A stretch of 64,000 nt of DNA from Neisseria perflava. GTDB lineage: Bacteria > Pseudomonadota > Gammaproteobacteria > Burkholderiales > Neisseriaceae. The notes beneath the pieces were generated by a model. The model did not search any database, had not been told where the DNA came from, and worked only from the letters and a program-made list of their open reading frames with translations. The translations under genes and the position numbers were made by a program. Below, in pieces: positions 17,230 through 27,933 of this stretch; position 1 is the first letter of the stretch; each line of letters opens with the position of its first letter. The stretch spans positions 992,001 to 1,056,000 of the forward strand of contig NZ_CP136962.1 of the NCBI RefSeq assembly GCF_002863305.2, written 5' to 3'.

Positions 17230-17808
17230 TTACTTACTGTGTAAAAAACGTGTTGCTTCTTCCCATTCGCCATTCAACACAGCCGGCAATCCTTGCAGGG
17301 ATTTAGCGATGGAATCATCAATTTGCTGTCTGTGTTCCGCCGACGGTTTATTCAACACATAACCGACAACCAGATTACGGTCGCCAGGGTGATCAATGCC
17401 TAAGCGCAGGCGGTAGAAATTAGGCGTACCCAAACGAGCCTGAATATCTTTGAGGCCGTTGTGTCCGCCGTTGCCGCCGCCAAGTTTGAATTTAATACGG
17501 CCGCATGGAATATCCAGCTCGTCATGAACCACCAAGATCTCCTCCGGCTTGATTTTGTAAAACTGAGCCAAAGCGGCTACTGCCTGACCGGAGCGGTTCA
17601 TAAAGGTCATAGGCTTGAGCAGCCAAACATCGCCATCAGGCGTAGTGGCGCGCGCTACTTCGCCGTAAAATTTCTTTTCGTCTTTAAAATTGACTTTCCA
17701 TTTCCACGCCAGTTCGTCCAACAGCCAAAAGCCGACATTGTGGCGCGTTTGCTCGTATTCTTGGCCCGGATTGCCCAAACCGACGATTAATTTAATTTTC
17801 AAGCTCAT
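17230..17808 (-). CDS. pth: Peptidyl-tRNA hydrolase
   Basis: Recycles peptidyl-tRNAs that drop off ribosomes by cleaving the ester bond. The 192-residue Pth1 protein has [20 protein letters not shown] (catalytic His in RHN), [16 protein letters not shown] and [10 protein letters not shown]. The first Met of SLKIKLIVG is preceded by AAGAACAG. It stands alone between DUS terminators. Confidence 0.96.
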   Translation of the reverse strand: MSLKIKLIVGLGNPGQEYEQTRHNVGFWLLDELAWKWKVNFKDEKKFYGEVARATTPDGDVWLLKPMTFMNRSGQAVAALAQFYKIKPEEILVVHDELDIPCGRIKFKLGGGNGGHNGLKDIQARLGTPNFYRLRLGIDHPGDRNLVVGYVLNKPSAEHRQQIDDSIAKSLQGLPAVLNGEWEEATRFLHSK

Positions 17809-17828
17809 TACTGTTCTTTCAGTTTGAC

Positions 17829-17857
17829 AGGCCGTCTGAAAAAATTTCAGACGGCCT
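17829..17857. terminator. DUS-pair terminator after rnfH
   Basis: AGGCCGTCTGAAA and complement with a three-base loop; ends the ratA-rnfH unit on the minus strand. Confidence 0.75.
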
Positions 17858-17862
17858 TCGAT

Positions 17863-18135
17863 TTATTCTTGCCCGGCGCGTTTACGTCTCGCTTCTTTCG
17901 GATCAATCAACAATGGACGATAAACCTCAATCCGATCGCCATCGCGCAACACAGTCTCGTCTTTCACGACCTTGCCGAAAATACCCAAAGGCGCTTGCTG
18001 CAAATCCAACTCTAGGAACTCCACCTCCAAACCGCTTTGCAGGGCAGCTTCGCGTACGGTTGTCCCTTCGGCAACGGTCATGCCCTTCAACACTTGCCTG
18101 TCGACCAGTCCGTAAACAATTTCAATCTCAAGCAT
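17863..18135 (-). CDS. rnfH: RnfH-family ubiquitin-like protein
   Basis: A 90-residue protein of the RnfH/UPF0125 beta-grasp family, whose molecular role is unsettled. Recognisable segments are [50 protein letters not shown] and the basic tail DPKEARRKR. The ATG at 18135 overlaps the end of ratA by eight bases, the conserved ratA-rnfH arrangement. An upstream in-frame start would need a longer overlap and is not favoured. Confidence 0.88.
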   Translation of the reverse strand: MLEIEIVYGLVDRQVLKGMTVAEGTTVREAALQSGLEVEFLELDLQQAPLGIFGKVVKDETVLRDGDRIEVYRPLLIDPKEARRKRAGQE

Positions 18136-18559
18136 AGCGGCGGTCGGCCTCTTTAATAAAAGCATCCACCAATGTACCGGCGAGGTGGCCGAATACCGGG
18201 GAAATCATGGCAGAGAGTACGGCATTGGAGAAATCGTATTCTAATCTGAATTCGACTTTACACATATCATCGCCCAAGTCGATAAATTTCCAAGTACCGC
18301 ACAGGGTTTTAAACGGCCCTTCGAGCAAATCCATGCGGATTTCCTGCCCCGGGATATTGTGGTTGTGCGTCGCAAATGACTGTTTGACGCGCATATAGTC
18401 CATAAACAGGCGCGCTTTTAGTTCGTTGCCCTTGCGTTCGATGACTTCGGTCTTGCTGTACCACGGCAAAAATTTTGGATAGTCCTCAACTTTGTCCACC
18501 AGCTCAAACATTTCCTTAGCACTATGCAGCACCAATACGTTTTTCTCGACTTTTTTCAT
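18128..18559 (-). CDS. ratA: RatA/Coq10-family START-domain protein
   Basis: A 143-residue START/polyketide-cyclase-like protein. In E. coli RatA binds 50S subunits and blocks subunit joining; in other bacteria the family is linked to ubiquinone (Coq10). Signatures include [31 protein letters not shown] and [18 protein letters not shown]. The start is placed at MKKVEKN, the family N-terminus, preceded by AAGG. A longer frame opens with ATGCTGTCTGAA, a one-mismatch DUS, and is probably not translated from there. Confidence 0.88.
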   Translation of the reverse strand: MKKVEKNVLVLHSAKEMFELVDKVEDYPKFLPWYSKTEVIERKGNELKARLFMDYMRVKQSFATHNHNIPGQEIRMDLLEGPFKTLCGTWKFIDLGDDMCKVEFRLEYDFSNAVLSAMISPVFGHLAGTLVDAFIKEADRRYA

Positions 18560-18648
18560 GTGGTTGTAGACCTTGTTTTTGAATATTCGGGGTTCAGACA
18601 GCATGATTTAGAAAAATATCTGCCCTACTTTGGGACAAAATTTCAAAT

Positions 18649-20556
18649 TTAAACCGCTTCGCCATTTTGTTTCGCTTCCAGCCATTCCCAGCGTTCCAGC
18701 TTTTCCAAAAGCAGCATTTCGATTTCTTCAGCCCTGCTTTGCAATGCACCTGCTTTTTCGTAATCTTTGAAAATTTCAGGATCGGAAAGCTGGGTATTGA
18801 TTTCAGCCTGTTCGGTTTCCAAAGCTGCGATTTCATCAGGCAGGGCGTCGAGTTCGCGCTGTTCTTTGTAGGAAAGTTTGACCGTACGGTTGGCTTTGGG
18901 TTTGACTTTCTCAGGTTCTGCAACCGCTTTAGGCGCAGAGGCCGTCTGAATTTTATCTTCCCTCGATTTTGCGTCGATATAGTCCTGATAGCCGCCGATG
19001 TATTCTTTCAGACGGCCTTGTCCTTCGAAAACAATGCTTTGGGTAATCACATTATCCAAGAACATACGGTCATGCGAGACAAGGAATACCGTGCCTTGGT
19101 AATCACGCAGCAAGTCTTCAAGCAGCTCTTGGGTGTCGATATCCAAGTCATTGGTCGGTTCGTCCAAGACCAGAATATTAGCAGGACGGGTAAAGAGTTT
19201 TGCCAGCAAAAGGCGGTTGCGTTCACCACCGGAGAGCGATGAAACGGGACTTTGTGCGCGGGCTGGATGGAACAGGAAATCTTCCAAATAGCTCATCACA
19301 TGCTTTTTCTTACCACCAACTTCAACGTAATCATTGCCCTGTCCGAGCGTGTAAAACACGGTGTCGTTTTCGTTCAAGGCGCTGCGGAACTGGTCGAAAT
19401 AGGCAACTTCCTGCTTGCTGCCGATACGGATTCTGCCGTAAATTGGCTGCAATTCGCCCAAAATCAGCTTAAGGAAGGTGGTTTTACCGATACCGTTTGG
19501 ACCGATTAAGCCGATTTTGTCGCCGCGCTGCAAAATGGCGGAGAATTTGTCCATGATGACTTTGTCGCCATAGGCAAACGAAGCGTGTTCCAATTCGGCG
19601 ATGATTTTGCCGCTTTTTTCGCCGCTGTCGAGCTTGAAGTTGACCTGTCCTTGTACGTTGCGGCGTTCGGCGCGCTGGCGGCGCAGCTCTTCCAAACGGC
19701 GCACGCGACCTTCATTACGGGTACGGCGCGCTTCGATGCCTTTGCGTATCCATGCTTCTTCCTGAGCATGAAATTTGTCAAACAGGCGGTTGTGTTCTGC
19801 TTCGACTGCCAACTCTTGCGCTTTTTTCTCGCTGTATTTGGAGAACGAGCCGGGATAGGAGCGCAGAATACCGCGGTCGAGTTCGACGATGCGCGTAGCA
19901 ATATTGTCCAAAAAACGGCGGTCGTGGGTAATCACAACCAAGCTGCCTTCAAACGCTTTGAGCAGGTTTTCCAACCAAATAATCGCGTCAATATCCAAAT
20001 GGTTGGTCGGTTCGTCCAGTAGCAATACGTCAGGCTTTTGCACCCAAGCCTGCGCCAAGGCGACACGCTTTTTCTGCCCGCCGGAGAGGTTGCCGATTTT
20101 TTCGTTTTCCGGCAAACCGAGTTCCCCCAAAGTCTGCTTAACTGCTGCATCCAGTTTCCAACCGTCCTTCGCTTCGATTTCAAGTTGCAATTCGTTGAGC
20201 TCTTTCAATAAAGCCTCACTCGAACCATTTTCCAACTCATGGCTGACATGATGATAACGGCGCAATAAATCGCGAATTTCGCCCAAACCTTCAGCAACGG
20301 TATCAAATACGGTTGCGTCCTTATCAAAAAAGGATTCCTGCGGCACATAAACGATTTTAAGATTATTTTGAACAATAATCTGCCCATCATCGAGTTTTTG
20401 TACGCCTGCAAGGATTTTTAAAAACGAAGACTTACCCGCGCCATTACGACCGATTAAACCGATTTTCTCGCCGCTGTCGAGTTGAAAAGAAGTTTTGTCG
20501 AGCAAGGCAACATGGCCGACGGCAAAAGAAGCATTTTCTACGGATAAGATATTCAT
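18649..20556 (-). CDS. uup: ABC-F ATPase Uup
   Basis: Cytosolic ABC-F protein of 635 residues, the Uup length. Two nucleotide-binding domains carry Walker A GRNGAGKSS and GPNGIGKTT, signatures LSGGQKKRVALA and LSGGERNRLLLA, and Walker B LLLDEPTNHLDID / LVLDEPTNDLDID, with a linker between them. A C-terminal Lys/Glu-rich coiled coil (after about residue 530) is the Uup DNA/ribosome-interaction tail. Known roles are ribosome function and suppression of precise transposon excision. Two DUS copies lie inside the coding sequence near 18943 and 19009. Confidence 0.93.
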   Translation of the reverse strand: MNILSVENASFAVGHVALLDKTSFQLDSGEKIGLIGRNGAGKSSFLKILAGVQKLDDGQIIVQNNLKIVYVPQESFFDKDATVFDTVAEGLGEIRDLLRRYHHVSHELENGSSEALLKELNELQLEIEAKDGWKLDAAVKQTLGELGLPENEKIGNLSGGQKKRVALAQAWVQKPDVLLLDEPTNHLDIDAIIWLENLLKAFEGSLVVITHDRRFLDNIATRIVELDRGILRSYPGSFSKYSEKKAQELAVEAEHNRLFDKFHAQEEAWIRKGIEARRTRNEGRVRRLEELRRQRAERRNVQGQVNFKLDSGEKSGKIIAELEHASFAYGDKVIMDKFSAILQRGDKIGLIGPNGIGKTTFLKLILGELQPIYGRIRIGSKQEVAYFDQFRSALNENDTVFYTLGQGNDYVEVGGKKKHVMSYLEDFLFHPARAQSPVSSLSGGERNRLLLAKLFTRPANILVLDEPTNDLDIDTQELLEDLLRDYQGTVFLVSHDRMFLDNVITQSIVFEGQGRLKEYIGGYQDYIDAKSREDKIQTASAPKAVAEPEKVKPKANRTVKLSYKEQRELDALPDEIAALETEQAEINTQLSDPEIFKDYEKAGALQSRAEEIEMLLLEKLERWEWLEAKQNGEAV

Positions 20557-20641
20557 GGGGAAACTTCAAAAAAGAAAAGGGGGACATTTTAACCGATTAT
20601 CGGCAGATATTTGCCGATAATCATATGAAATTGAAAGTATC

Positions 20642-20672
20642 AGGCCGTCTGAAAGCAGTTTTCAGACGGCCT
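20642..20672. terminator. DUS-pair terminator after ruvB
   Basis: AGGCCGTCTGAAA and complement with a short loop, following the ruvB stop on the minus strand. Confidence 0.75.
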
Positions 20673-20678
20673 TCATTA

Positions 20679-21710
20679 TTATTCTTGAACCTTCAAGCCG
20701 AAATGCAGATAGGCTCGTTCGGTTGCTACGCGTCCGCGCGGTGTACGCTGCAAAAAGCCCTGCTGAATCAGATATGGTTCAATCACATCTTCGATGGTAT
20801 CGGTCGATTCGCCAATCGCAGCGGCCACGTTTTCCAAACCGACAGGACCGCCGCTGAATTTGTGCAGAATCGCCTCAAGGAATTTCCTGTCCATCACATC
20901 CAAACCTTGCCCGTCTACATCCAGCATACTCAAGGCAGCATCGGCAATTTCCGCATCAATGACGCCGTTGTTTTTCACATCGGCATAATCGCGTACACGT
21001 CGCAAAAGGCGGTTGGCAATACGCGGCGTACCGCGGCTGCGCTTGGCCACTTCCATCGCACCCTCGTCGCCCATATCCAACTGCAACAACTGAGCAGAAC
21101 GGGCAACAATAGTTGCCAAGTCTTTGTTTTGATAAAACTCCAATCGGGATACGATACCGAAACGGTCGCGCAAAGGATTGGTCAGCATACCGGCGCGGGT
21201 CGTCGCGCCTACCAATGTAAACGGCGGCAAATCGATTTTGACCGAACGCGCGGCCGGTCCTTCGCCTATCATGATGTCCAACTGATAATCTTCAAGCGCA
21301 GGATAAAGGATTTCTTCAACCACAGGGCTTAAACGGTGGATTTCATCAATAAACAGCACATCATGCGGCTCGAGATTGGTCAACAAGGCTGCAAGGTCGC
21401 CTGCACGTTCCAAAACCGGGCCGCTGGTTTGGCGCAAATTAACGCCTAACTCTTTGGCGATAATATGCGCCAAAGTAGTTTTGCCCAAACCCGGAGGGCC
21501 AAACAGCAAAGTGTGGTCAAGCGCTTCGCCACGTTTTTTCGCCGCCTGAATAAAAATGGCCAACTGCTCTTTTGCTTTATCCTGCCCGATATAATCATCT
21601 AAAGTTTTTGGACGTAAAGCGCGTTCAAGCAATTCTTCCTGAGCGGAAATATTTTGAGCAGTGATAATGCGCTGAGGTTGTGCAGAAGTAAGATTATCGG
21701 TTTGTAACAT
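20679..21710 (-). CDS. ruvB: Holliday junction branch-migration helicase RuvB
   Basis: Hexameric AAA+ motor that works with RuvA to drive branch migration. The 343 residues contain Walker [15 protein letters not shown], Walker [10 protein letters not shown], the sensor region VGATTRAG with the arginine finger in LRDRFG, and a C-terminal winged-helix DNA-binding domain ending in RTPRGR. ruvA and ruvC are not adjacent. A DUS and AT-rich sequence lie upstream. Confidence 0.97.
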   Translation of the reverse strand: MLQTDNLTSAQPQRIITAQNISAQEELLERALRPKTLDDYIGQDKAKEQLAIFIQAAKKRGEALDHTLLFGPPGLGKTTLAHIIAKELGVNLRQTSGPVLERAGDLAALLTNLEPHDVLFIDEIHRLSPVVEEILYPALEDYQLDIMIGEGPAARSVKIDLPPFTLVGATTRAGMLTNPLRDRFGIVSRLEFYQNKDLATIVARSAQLLQLDMGDEGAMEVAKRSRGTPRIANRLLRRVRDYADVKNNGVIDAEIADAALSMLDVDGQGLDVMDRKFLEAILHKFSGGPVGLENVAAAIGESTDTIEDVIEPYLIQQGFLQRTPRGRVATERAYLHFGLKVQE

Positions 21711-21926
21711 AATGTTTCTAAATTCTAAGACCGTTCCCGACCCGTTGTTTCAGACGGCCCGAACAATCAGACAAAGCGGTTAAATTATGATTTTGGCCAT
21801 TATACCTGATAAGGCCGAACCGCTTTCCCCTCAAATCTAAATCACACAAAAATTTTCGTTTTCAGACGGCCAAAGCAACGTATAATAAACGGTTAATTTA
21901 AATACCTATCGCATTCAGGAGAACAC

Positions 21927-22586
21927 ATGAGCCTCAAGCAAAAAGTTATCGCCATCGACGGCCCCAGCGCATCCGGTAAAGGGACGGTTGCCTCACGCGT
22001 AGCCGAAGCCTTGGGTTTTCTTTACCTCGACTCCGGTGCGCTTTACCGCCTGACCGCGCTTTACGTACAAAAACAAAATGTTGCCTGGACAGATGAAAAT
22101 GCCGTCAGCACACTGGCAGAAACTTTGCCCGCACAATTTGAAGGCAGTGCCGTATTATTAAACGGCGAAGATGTATCCGAGCAAATCCGTACCGAAGCGA
22201 TCGGCATGGGCGCATCTGCCGTCGCACAGTTGCCTAAAGTGCGTACCGCCCTTTTGCAACGCCAACGCGACTTCCTGACCGAAAAAGGTTTGGTCGCCGA
22301 CGGCCGCGATATCGGCTCGGTTATTTTCCCTGATGCCGCATTAAAAATTTTCCTGACCGCAAGTGCCAATGTCCGCGCCCAACGTCGTGCAAAACAACTC
22401 GGTATCCCATGCGAAGGGGTTGCATTTGAGCGTATTTTGTCGGACATTGAAGCGCGCGACGAAGCAGACCGCCGCCGCCCTGTTGCTCCGTTGAAACAGC
22501 TGCCCGACGCCCTGCTTTTAGATACTGATAACCTTTCTATCGAAGAAGCTGTAAAAAAAGTGCTTGATTGGTATCATAAAGTTTAA
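21927..22586 (+). CDS. cmk: Cytidylate kinase
   Basis: Phosphorylates CMP and dCMP to the diphosphates. The 219-residue protein has the P-loop DGPSASGKGT at the N-terminus, the YLDSGALYRL nucleotide-monophosphate site, and GRDIGSVIFPDA. AGGAG precedes the ATG and a TATAAT lies at 21881-21886. Its position just upstream of rpsA is the conserved cmk-rpsA-ihfB order of proteobacteria. Confidence 0.96.
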   Translation: MSLKQKVIAIDGPSASGKGTVASRVAEALGFLYLDSGALYRLTALYVQKQNVAWTDENAVSTLAETLPAQFEGSAVLLNGEDVSEQIRTEAIGMGASAVAQLPKVRTALLQRQRDFLTEKGLVADGRDIGSVIFPDAALKIFLTASANVRAQRRAKQLGIPCEGVAFERILSDIEARDEADRRRPVAPLKQLPDALLLDTDNLSIEEAVKKVLDWYHKV

Positions 22587-22595
22587 AATTTGGAG

Positions 22596-22689
22596 TATAA
22601 TCACGAAGTTTTCATTTCAGACGGCCTGTTAGCCCTATAACAAGGCCGTCTGAAAACATTTCCCAACCTGCCGCGCCAAGGACGGCAGG
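22596..22689 (+). promoter_or_regulatory. Structured leader upstream of rpsA
   Basis: A TATAAT (22596-22601, -35 weak) is followed by a DUS inverted pair (22615-22654) and a second hairpin CCTGCCG/CGGCAGG (22667-22689), then ~50 bases to the rpsA start. S1 is autoregulated through its leader in E. coli; whether these hairpins do so here is not shown. Confidence 0.4.
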
Positions 22690-22740
22690 TCATTTCAAAC
22701 CTAACCCGCACCCCTTGGCGGTGTACCGAAAAGAGTATAT

Positions 22741-24426
22741 ATGACTATGGAAAATTTTGCCCAGCTGCTGGAAGAAAGCTTTACCCTGCAAGAGATGAAC
22801 CCAGGTGAAGTGATTACTGCCGAAGTAGTCGGCATCGATCAAAACTTCGTTACCGTTAACGCAGGTCTGAAATCAGAATCTCTGATTGATGTTGCTGAAT
22901 TCAAAAACGCTCAGGGCGAGATTGAAGTTAAAGTTGGCGACTTCGTTACCGTTACCATCGAATCTGTTGAAAACGGCTTCGGCGAAACCAAACTGTCCCG
23001 CGAAAAAGCCAAACGCGCTGCCGACTGGATCGCTTTGGAAGAAGCTATGGAAAACGGCGACATCCTGTCCGGCGTTATCAATGGCAAAGTCAAAGGCGGT
23101 CTGACTGTTATGATCAACAGCATCCGCGCATTCCTGCCGGGTTCTTTGGTTGACGTACGTCCTGTAAAAGACACTTCTCACTTCGAAGGCAAAGAAATTG
23201 AATTCAAAGTGATCAAACTGGACAAAAAACGCAACAACGTTGTTGTGTCCCGCCGCGCTGTTCTGGAAGCTACTTTGGGCGAAGAACGCAAAGCCTTGCT
23301 GGAAAACCTGCAAGAAGGTTCAGTTATCAAAGGTATCGTTAAAAACATCACCGATTACGGTGCGTTCGTTGACTTGGGCGGCATCGACGGTCTGCTGCAC
23401 ATCACCGACTTGGCATGGCGCCGTGTGAAACACCCAAGCGAAGTTTTGGAAGTTGGCCAAGAAGTAGAAGCTAAAGTCCTGAAATTCGACCAAGACAAAC
23501 AACGCGTTTCCCTGGGTATGAAACAACTGGGCGAAGATCCTTGGAGCGGCCTGACCCGCCGTTACCCACAAGGTACCCGCCTGTTCGGTAAAGTATCCAA
23601 CCTGACTGACTACGGTGCATTCGTTGAAATCGAACAAGGCATCGAAGGTTTGGTACACGTTTCCGAAATGGATTGGACCAACAAAAACGTACACCCAAGC
23701 AAAGTTGTTCAATTGGGTGACGAAGTTGAAGTAATGATCCTGGAAATCGACGAAGACCGCCGCCGTATCTCTTTGGGTATGAAACAATGCCAAGCTAACC
23801 CTTGGGAAGAGTTTGCCGCCAACCACAACAAAGGCGACAAAATCTCCGGCGCAGTTAAATCTATCACTGACTTCGGCGTATTCGTAGGTCTGCCTGGCGG
23901 CATCGACGGCCTGGTTCACTTGTCTGACCTGTCTTGGACTGAAGCCGGCGAAGAAGCTGTACGCAAATACAAAAAAGGCGAAGAAGTTGAAGCCGTTGTA
24001 TTGGCCATCGACGTTGAAAAAGAACGCATCTCTTTGGGTATCAAACAACTGGAAGGTGATCCGTTCGGCAACTTCATCAGCGTAAACGACAAAGGTTCTT
24101 TGGTTAAAGGTTCTGTGAAATCTGTTGACGCCAAAGGTGCCGTAGTCGCTCTGTCTGAAGAAGTTGAAGGCTACCTGCCTGCTTCTGAATTCGCTGCTGA
24201 CCGCGTTGAAGACCTAACTACCAAACTGAAAGAAGGCGACGAAGTTGAAGCCGTTATCGTTACCGTTGACCGCAAAAACCGCAGTATCCGTCTGTCTGTT
24301 AAAGCGAAAGACGCTAAAGAAAATCGCGAAGCGCTGAACTCAGTTAACGCCGCTGCAACTGCCAATGCCGGTACTACCAGCCTGGGCGACTTGCTGAAAG
24401 CCAAACTGTCCGGCGACCAAGAATAA
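22741..24426 (+). CDS. rpsA: 30S ribosomal protein S1
   Basis: Large RNA-binding ribosomal protein that recruits and unfolds mRNA at the 30S subunit. The 561-residue product is made of six S1 domains; repeated blocks include [43 protein letters not shown] and [21 protein letters not shown] (each given in part). The sequence is nearly identical to remembered meningococcal S1. MTMENFAQ is chosen because that species starts MSMENFAQ; an ATG two codons later is possible. Codon use is that of a highly expressed gene (GTT, GAA, CTG). ihfB follows 10 bp later. Confidence 0.97.
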   Translation: MTMENFAQLLEESFTLQEMNPGEVITAEVVGIDQNFVTVNAGLKSESLIDVAEFKNAQGEIEVKVGDFVTVTIESVENGFGETKLSREKAKRAADWIALEEAMENGDILSGVINGKVKGGLTVMINSIRAFLPGSLVDVRPVKDTSHFEGKEIEFKVIKLDKKRNNVVVSRRAVLEATLGEERKALLENLQEGSVIKGIVKNITDYGAFVDLGGIDGLLHITDLAWRRVKHPSEVLEVGQEVEAKVLKFDQDKQRVSLGMKQLGEDPWSGLTRRYPQGTRLFGKVSNLTDYGAFVEIEQGIEGLVHVSEMDWTNKNVHPSKVVQLGDEVEVMILEIDEDRRRISLGMKQCQANPWEEFAANHNKGDKISGAVKSITDFGVFVGLPGGIDGLVHLSDLSWTEAGEEAVRKYKKGEEVEAVVLAIDVEKERISLGIKQLEGDPFGNFISVNDKGSLVKGSVKSVDAKGAVVALSEEVEGYLPASEFAADRVEDLTTKLKEGDEVEAVIVTVDRKNRSIRLSVKAKDAKENREALNSVNAAATANAGTTSLGDLLKAKLSGDQE

Positions 24427-24436
24427 GGTTGCAGAC

Positions 24437-24751
24437 ATGACGAAGTCTGAATTGATGGTTCGCCTCGCAGAAGTGTTTGCCGAAAAAAATGGCAACCAAC
24501 TGCTGGCTAAAGATGTCGAATACAGTGTAAAAGTCTTGGTTGATACCATGACCCGCTCACTGGCTCGTGGACAACGTATCGAAATCCGCGGCTTCGGCAG
24601 CTTCGACTTGAACCACCGCCCTGCCCGTATCGGGCGCAACCCGAAAACCGGAGAACGCGTGGAAGTGCCAGAAAAGCATGTTCCTCACTTCAAACCGGGT
24701 AAAGAGTTGCGTGAGCGTGTAGACTTGGCATTGCAAGAAAGTGCTCATTAA
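24437..24751 (+). CDS. ihfB: Integration host factor subunit beta
   Basis: DNA-bending nucleoid protein that dimerises with IhfA. The 104 residues carry the HU/IHF fold: [12 protein letters not shown] at the start, [12 protein letters not shown], then the DNA-intercalating beta-arm with [13 protein letters not shown]. It follows rpsA by 10 bp, the conserved order, and ends at a strong intrinsic terminator. Confidence 0.96.
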   Translation: MTKSELMVRLAEVFAEKNGNQLLAKDVEYSVKVLVDTMTRSLARGQRIEIRGFGSFDLNHRPARIGRNPKTGERVEVPEKHVPHFKPGKELRERVDLALQESAH

Positions 24752-24762
24752 TACTTAGTAGC

Positions 24763-24788
24763 AAAACGCCGCAGAAATGCGGCGTTTT
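24763..24788 (+). terminator. Intrinsic terminator of rpsA-ihfB
   Basis: AAAACGCCGC, loop AGAAAT, GCGGCGTTTT plus a run of Ts. It is not built from DUS. The following stretch to 25011 holds one DUS and no convincing gene. Confidence 0.9.
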
Positions 24789-25011
24789 TTTGTTTTCGCC
24801 AAAAATACCAAAGCCGGCTCTTTTCACGCATACCTTAATCGCACACTATTTCAACTATATCTACTACAATGCTTTTGCAAAAAACGCAGGCCGTCTGAAA
24901 TCATTTATAATAGACCGAATATTCTGTAATGAAAACATCATTCCAACTACCGTCCAAACTATTGCGAATGATGTTTCAACTATCGCCAGTAAAGCATAAT
25001 AAAGGTTACAC

Positions 25012-26148
25012 ATGAGTAATAGAGACCAACTATTCACACCACCTCCATTTGAAAACCATAGCCCATTGACTTGGTATCAAGCTGCAGCCGAACAGCCCAA
25101 CTTCATCCGCGACGAAGCACAAGCGCGAGCCATTGAATATTTGGATCGTTTGTGGACCGAGCTGATGATGTTCAAACGCAAACGCAACCGTTTTCTCGGC
25201 CGTAGCTTGCGTTCTCCCCAAGTACCTAAAGGACTCTATTTTTATGGCGGCGTAGGACGCGGTAAAAGCTTTTTGATGGATGCTTTTTTCGGTTGTCTTC
25301 CCTATCGTCGTAAGCGTCGCGTGCATTTCCATGCCTTCATGGCCGAAATCCATCAACGCCTTAAAGTCTTAAAAAGCGAAGCCAATCCCTTAAAAGCCGT
25401 TGCAACAGAAATTGCCAAAGAAACACGCGTATTATGCTTTGACGAGTTTCATGTCAGCGATATTGCAGATGCCATGATTCTAGGCCGTTTGCTGGAAAAC
25501 CTGTTGAGTGAAGGTGTAGTCTTGGTAGCCACTTCCAACTACGCCCCATCCGAACTCTATCCTCAAGGCCAAAACCGCAGCAGTTTTCTGCCAACCATCG
25601 CCCTTATAGAGTCCAACCTGACCGTTTTAAATGTGGATGGCGGCGAAGATTACCGCTTGCGTACGCTGCGTCCTGCTGAAATTTTCTTTGTCCCCAATAA
25701 TGAAGAAAATGAGCAAAAACTGGCTGCTTTATTTAAAGAAATGAGCGGAATCTCTGAATTAAACCCAGGCATCAGCATTATTCATGGACGGGAAATTCCT
25801 CATAAAGCCCAGTCAGAACGCGCCATCTGGTTTGATTTCCGTGCATTATGTTTCGGCCCGCGCTCACAAGCTGACTATCTGTACTTGGCTGAACATTATG
25901 AGATGGTTTTCCTTTCAGGATTAGAACGTCTAACCCCGCAAGAAAAAGCAGAAGCACGCCGTCTGACATGGTTAATTGACGTTTTATACGATTTCCGTGT
26001 GAAATTGTGTGCTACCAGCGCAGTTGGCGTAAACGATATTTATGTTGAAGGCGATTTTGCCGAAGAATTTACCCGTACAGCCAGCCGTATGGTCGAAATG
26101 CAGTCTGAAGTCTATTTGGAGCAACCGCACCTGACTTTAAGCAAATAA
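25012..26148 (+). CDS. zapE: Cell-division ATPase ZapE (AFG1 family)
   Basis: AFG1/LACE1-like P-loop ATPase; E. coli ZapE associates with FtsZ rings during constriction. The 378-residue product has Walker A FYGGVGRGKSFLMD, Walker B LCFDEFHVSD, sensor VATSNYAPSELY and C-terminal RTASRMVEMQSEVYL. AAAGG precedes the ATG. It is a monocistronic-looking gene between ihfB and ndk. Confidence 0.92.
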   Translation: MSNRDQLFTPPPFENHSPLTWYQAAAEQPNFIRDEAQARAIEYLDRLWTELMMFKRKRNRFLGRSLRSPQVPKGLYFYGGVGRGKSFLMDAFFGCLPYRRKRRVHFHAFMAEIHQRLKVLKSEANPLKAVATEIAKETRVLCFDEFHVSDIADAMILGRLLENLLSEGVVLVATSNYAPSELYPQGQNRSSFLPTIALIESNLTVLNVDGGEDYRLRTLRPAEIFFVPNNEENEQKLAALFKEMSGISELNPGISIIHGREIPHKAQSERAIWFDFRALCFGPRSQADYLYLAEHYEMVFLSGLERLTPQEKAEARRLTWLIDVLYDFRVKLCATSAVGVNDIYVEGDFAEEFTRTASRMVEMQSEVYLEQPHLTLSK

Positions 26149-26242
26149 TGCCTTTCCCAAAAAGGGGCGAAATTTGGTAGAATACACTTCCCTTGCCTCT
26201 TGGCTGCGACAACTTACCTATCAATAAAAACAAGGACATAAC

Positions 26243-26668
26243 ATGGCTATCGAACGTACGATTTCCATCATCAAACCCGATGCAGTAGAAAAAAACGTCA
26301 TCGGCAAGATTTATAGCCGCTTTGAAGAAAACGGCTTGCGCATTATTGCGGCGAAAATGAAACATCTCTCTGAGCGTGAAGCAAAAGAGTTTTATGCCGT
26401 ACATAAAGATCGCCCTTTTTATGAAGACTTGGTTAAATTCATGACTCGCAATCCTGTTATGATTCAAGTATTAGAAGGTGAAAACGCCGTTGCCAAAAAT
26501 CGTGAATTGATGGGCGCAACCAACCCAGCCGATGCAGCTCCGGGCACAATCCGTGCCGACTTTGCAGAATCTGTCAGTGTTAATGCCGTACATGGTTCTG
26601 ACAGCGTTGAAAATGCTGCAATTGAAATTGCTTACTTCTTCAGCCAAAGCGAAATCTGCCCGCGCTAA
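26243..26668 (+). CDS. ndk: Nucleoside diphosphate kinase
   Basis: Transfers the gamma phosphate between nucleoside tri- and diphosphates through a phosphohistidine. The 141-residue protein has the typical [14 protein letters not shown] start and the active-site motif NAVHGSDS with the catalytic His. AAGGA precedes the ATG. rlmN, pilW, rodZ and ispG follow in the same direction. Confidence 0.97.
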   Translation: MAIERTISIIKPDAVEKNVIGKIYSRFEENGLRIIAAKMKHLSEREAKEFYAVHKDRPFYEDLVKFMTRNPVMIQVLEGENAVAKNRELMGATNPADAAPGTIRADFAESVSVNAVHGSDSVENAAIEIAYFFSQSEICPR

Positions 26669-26836
26669 GAGTAAAAGCCTGTAGCCGCTCTACGGCCGTC
26701 CGATTCATATCGGACGGCAAAACTGCTTTGTATGTCCTACAAATTAAAGGCCGTCTGAAAACACAAAGGCTTTTAAAGCAAAGCTGCCCAATAAGCCCCT
26801 TTGCTTTAAAAGCTTTACTGAGAAACATAAAAATAC

Positions 26837-27925
26837 ATGAAAACCAATCTACTGAATTACGATTTAAACGGACTGACGCAACACTTTGCCGAAATGGGCG
26901 AAAAGCCTTTTCGTGCCAAGCAAGTAATGCGTTGGATGCATCAAGCCGGTGCACAGAACTTTGAAGAAATGACTGACTTGGCCAAATCATTGCGCGCCAA
27001 GTTGAATGAACAAGCCACAATCGAAGTGCCTAAATTAATGATGGCACAAGAATCTACGGATGGCACACGCAAATGGTTGCTGGATGTCGGCACGGGCAAC
27101 GGTGTAGAAACCGTTTTCATTCCCGAGGCTGAACGCGGTACTTTGTGTATCTCTTCCCAAGTCGGTTGCGCATTGGAATGCACCTTCTGCTCTACCGGAC
27201 GACAAGGTTTCAACCGCAACCTGACTGCCGCTGAAATTATCGGTCAGCTTTGGTGGGCCAATAAAGCCATGGGCGTTACCCCTAAAAACGAACGCGTTAT
27301 CTCCAACGTGGTGATGATGGGCATGGGCGAACCCATGGCAAACTTTGATAATGTTGTTACTGCCTTGAGTATTATGCTGGATGATCACGGCTACGGCTTG
27401 AGCCGCCGCCGCGTGACTGTTTCCACTTCAGGTATGGTTCCACAAATGGACAGACTGCGTGATGCAATGCCTGTTGCTTTAGCTGTATCTTTACACGCAT
27501 CCAACGATGAAGTTCGCGATCAAATTGTCCCCCTTAATAAAAAATACCCGCTTAAAGAATTGATGGCGGCCTGTCAACGTTATTTGGTCAAAGCCCCCCG
27601 TGACTTTATTACCTTTGAATACGTTATGCTCGACGGCATCAACGACAAGGCACAACATGCACGTGAATTGATTGAATTGGTTAAAGACGTACCCTGCAAA
27701 TTCAATCTGATTCCGTTCAATCCTTTCCCAAATTCCGGCTACGAACGTTCTAGCAATGAAAATATCCGTGTCTTCCGCGATATTCTGCAACAAGCCGGCT
27801 TTGTTGTTACTGTCCGCAAAACCCGCGGCGACGATATCGATGCCGCTTGCGGACAATTGGCCGGACAAGTACAAGATAAAACACGCCGCCAACAAAAATG
27901 GCAACAGATTTTGGTCGAACAATAA
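26837..27925 (+). CDS. rlmN: Dual-specificity 23S rRNA/tRNA adenine-C2 methyltransferase
   Basis: Radical-SAM enzyme methylating C2 of A2503 in 23S rRNA and A37 in some tRNAs. The 362-residue product has [11 protein letters not shown] (CxxxCxxC cluster), [12 protein letters not shown], and a late Cys (DAACGQLAG) matching the methyl-carrying cysteine. It begins a tight run: pilW starts nine bases after its stop. Confidence 0.96.
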   Translation: MKTNLLNYDLNGLTQHFAEMGEKPFRAKQVMRWMHQAGAQNFEEMTDLAKSLRAKLNEQATIEVPKLMMAQESTDGTRKWLLDVGTGNGVETVFIPEAERGTLCISSQVGCALECTFCSTGRQGFNRNLTAAEIIGQLWWANKAMGVTPKNERVISNVVMMGMGEPMANFDNVVTALSIMLDDHGYGLSRRRVTVSTSGMVPQMDRLRDAMPVALAVSLHASNDEVRDQIVPLNKKYPLKELMAACQRYLVKAPRDFITFEYVMLDGINDKAQHARELIELVKDVPCKFNLIPFNPFPNSGYERSSNENIRVFRDILQQAGFVVTVRKTRGDDIDAACGQLAGQVQDKTRRQQKWQQILVEQ

Positions 27926-27933
27926 GGTTAATT

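Noticed and set aside
24790..24999. Possible 69-residue gene after ihfB
   Set aside because: It begins inside the ihfB terminator, contains a DUS, has no ribosome site and low-complexity composition; treated as spacer.
26689..26717. Hairpin GCCGTCCGATT/ATCGGACGGC after ndk as a terminator
   Set aside because: A good stem but followed by AAAACTGC rather than a T-run; could be an mRNA-stabilising structure, so not called.
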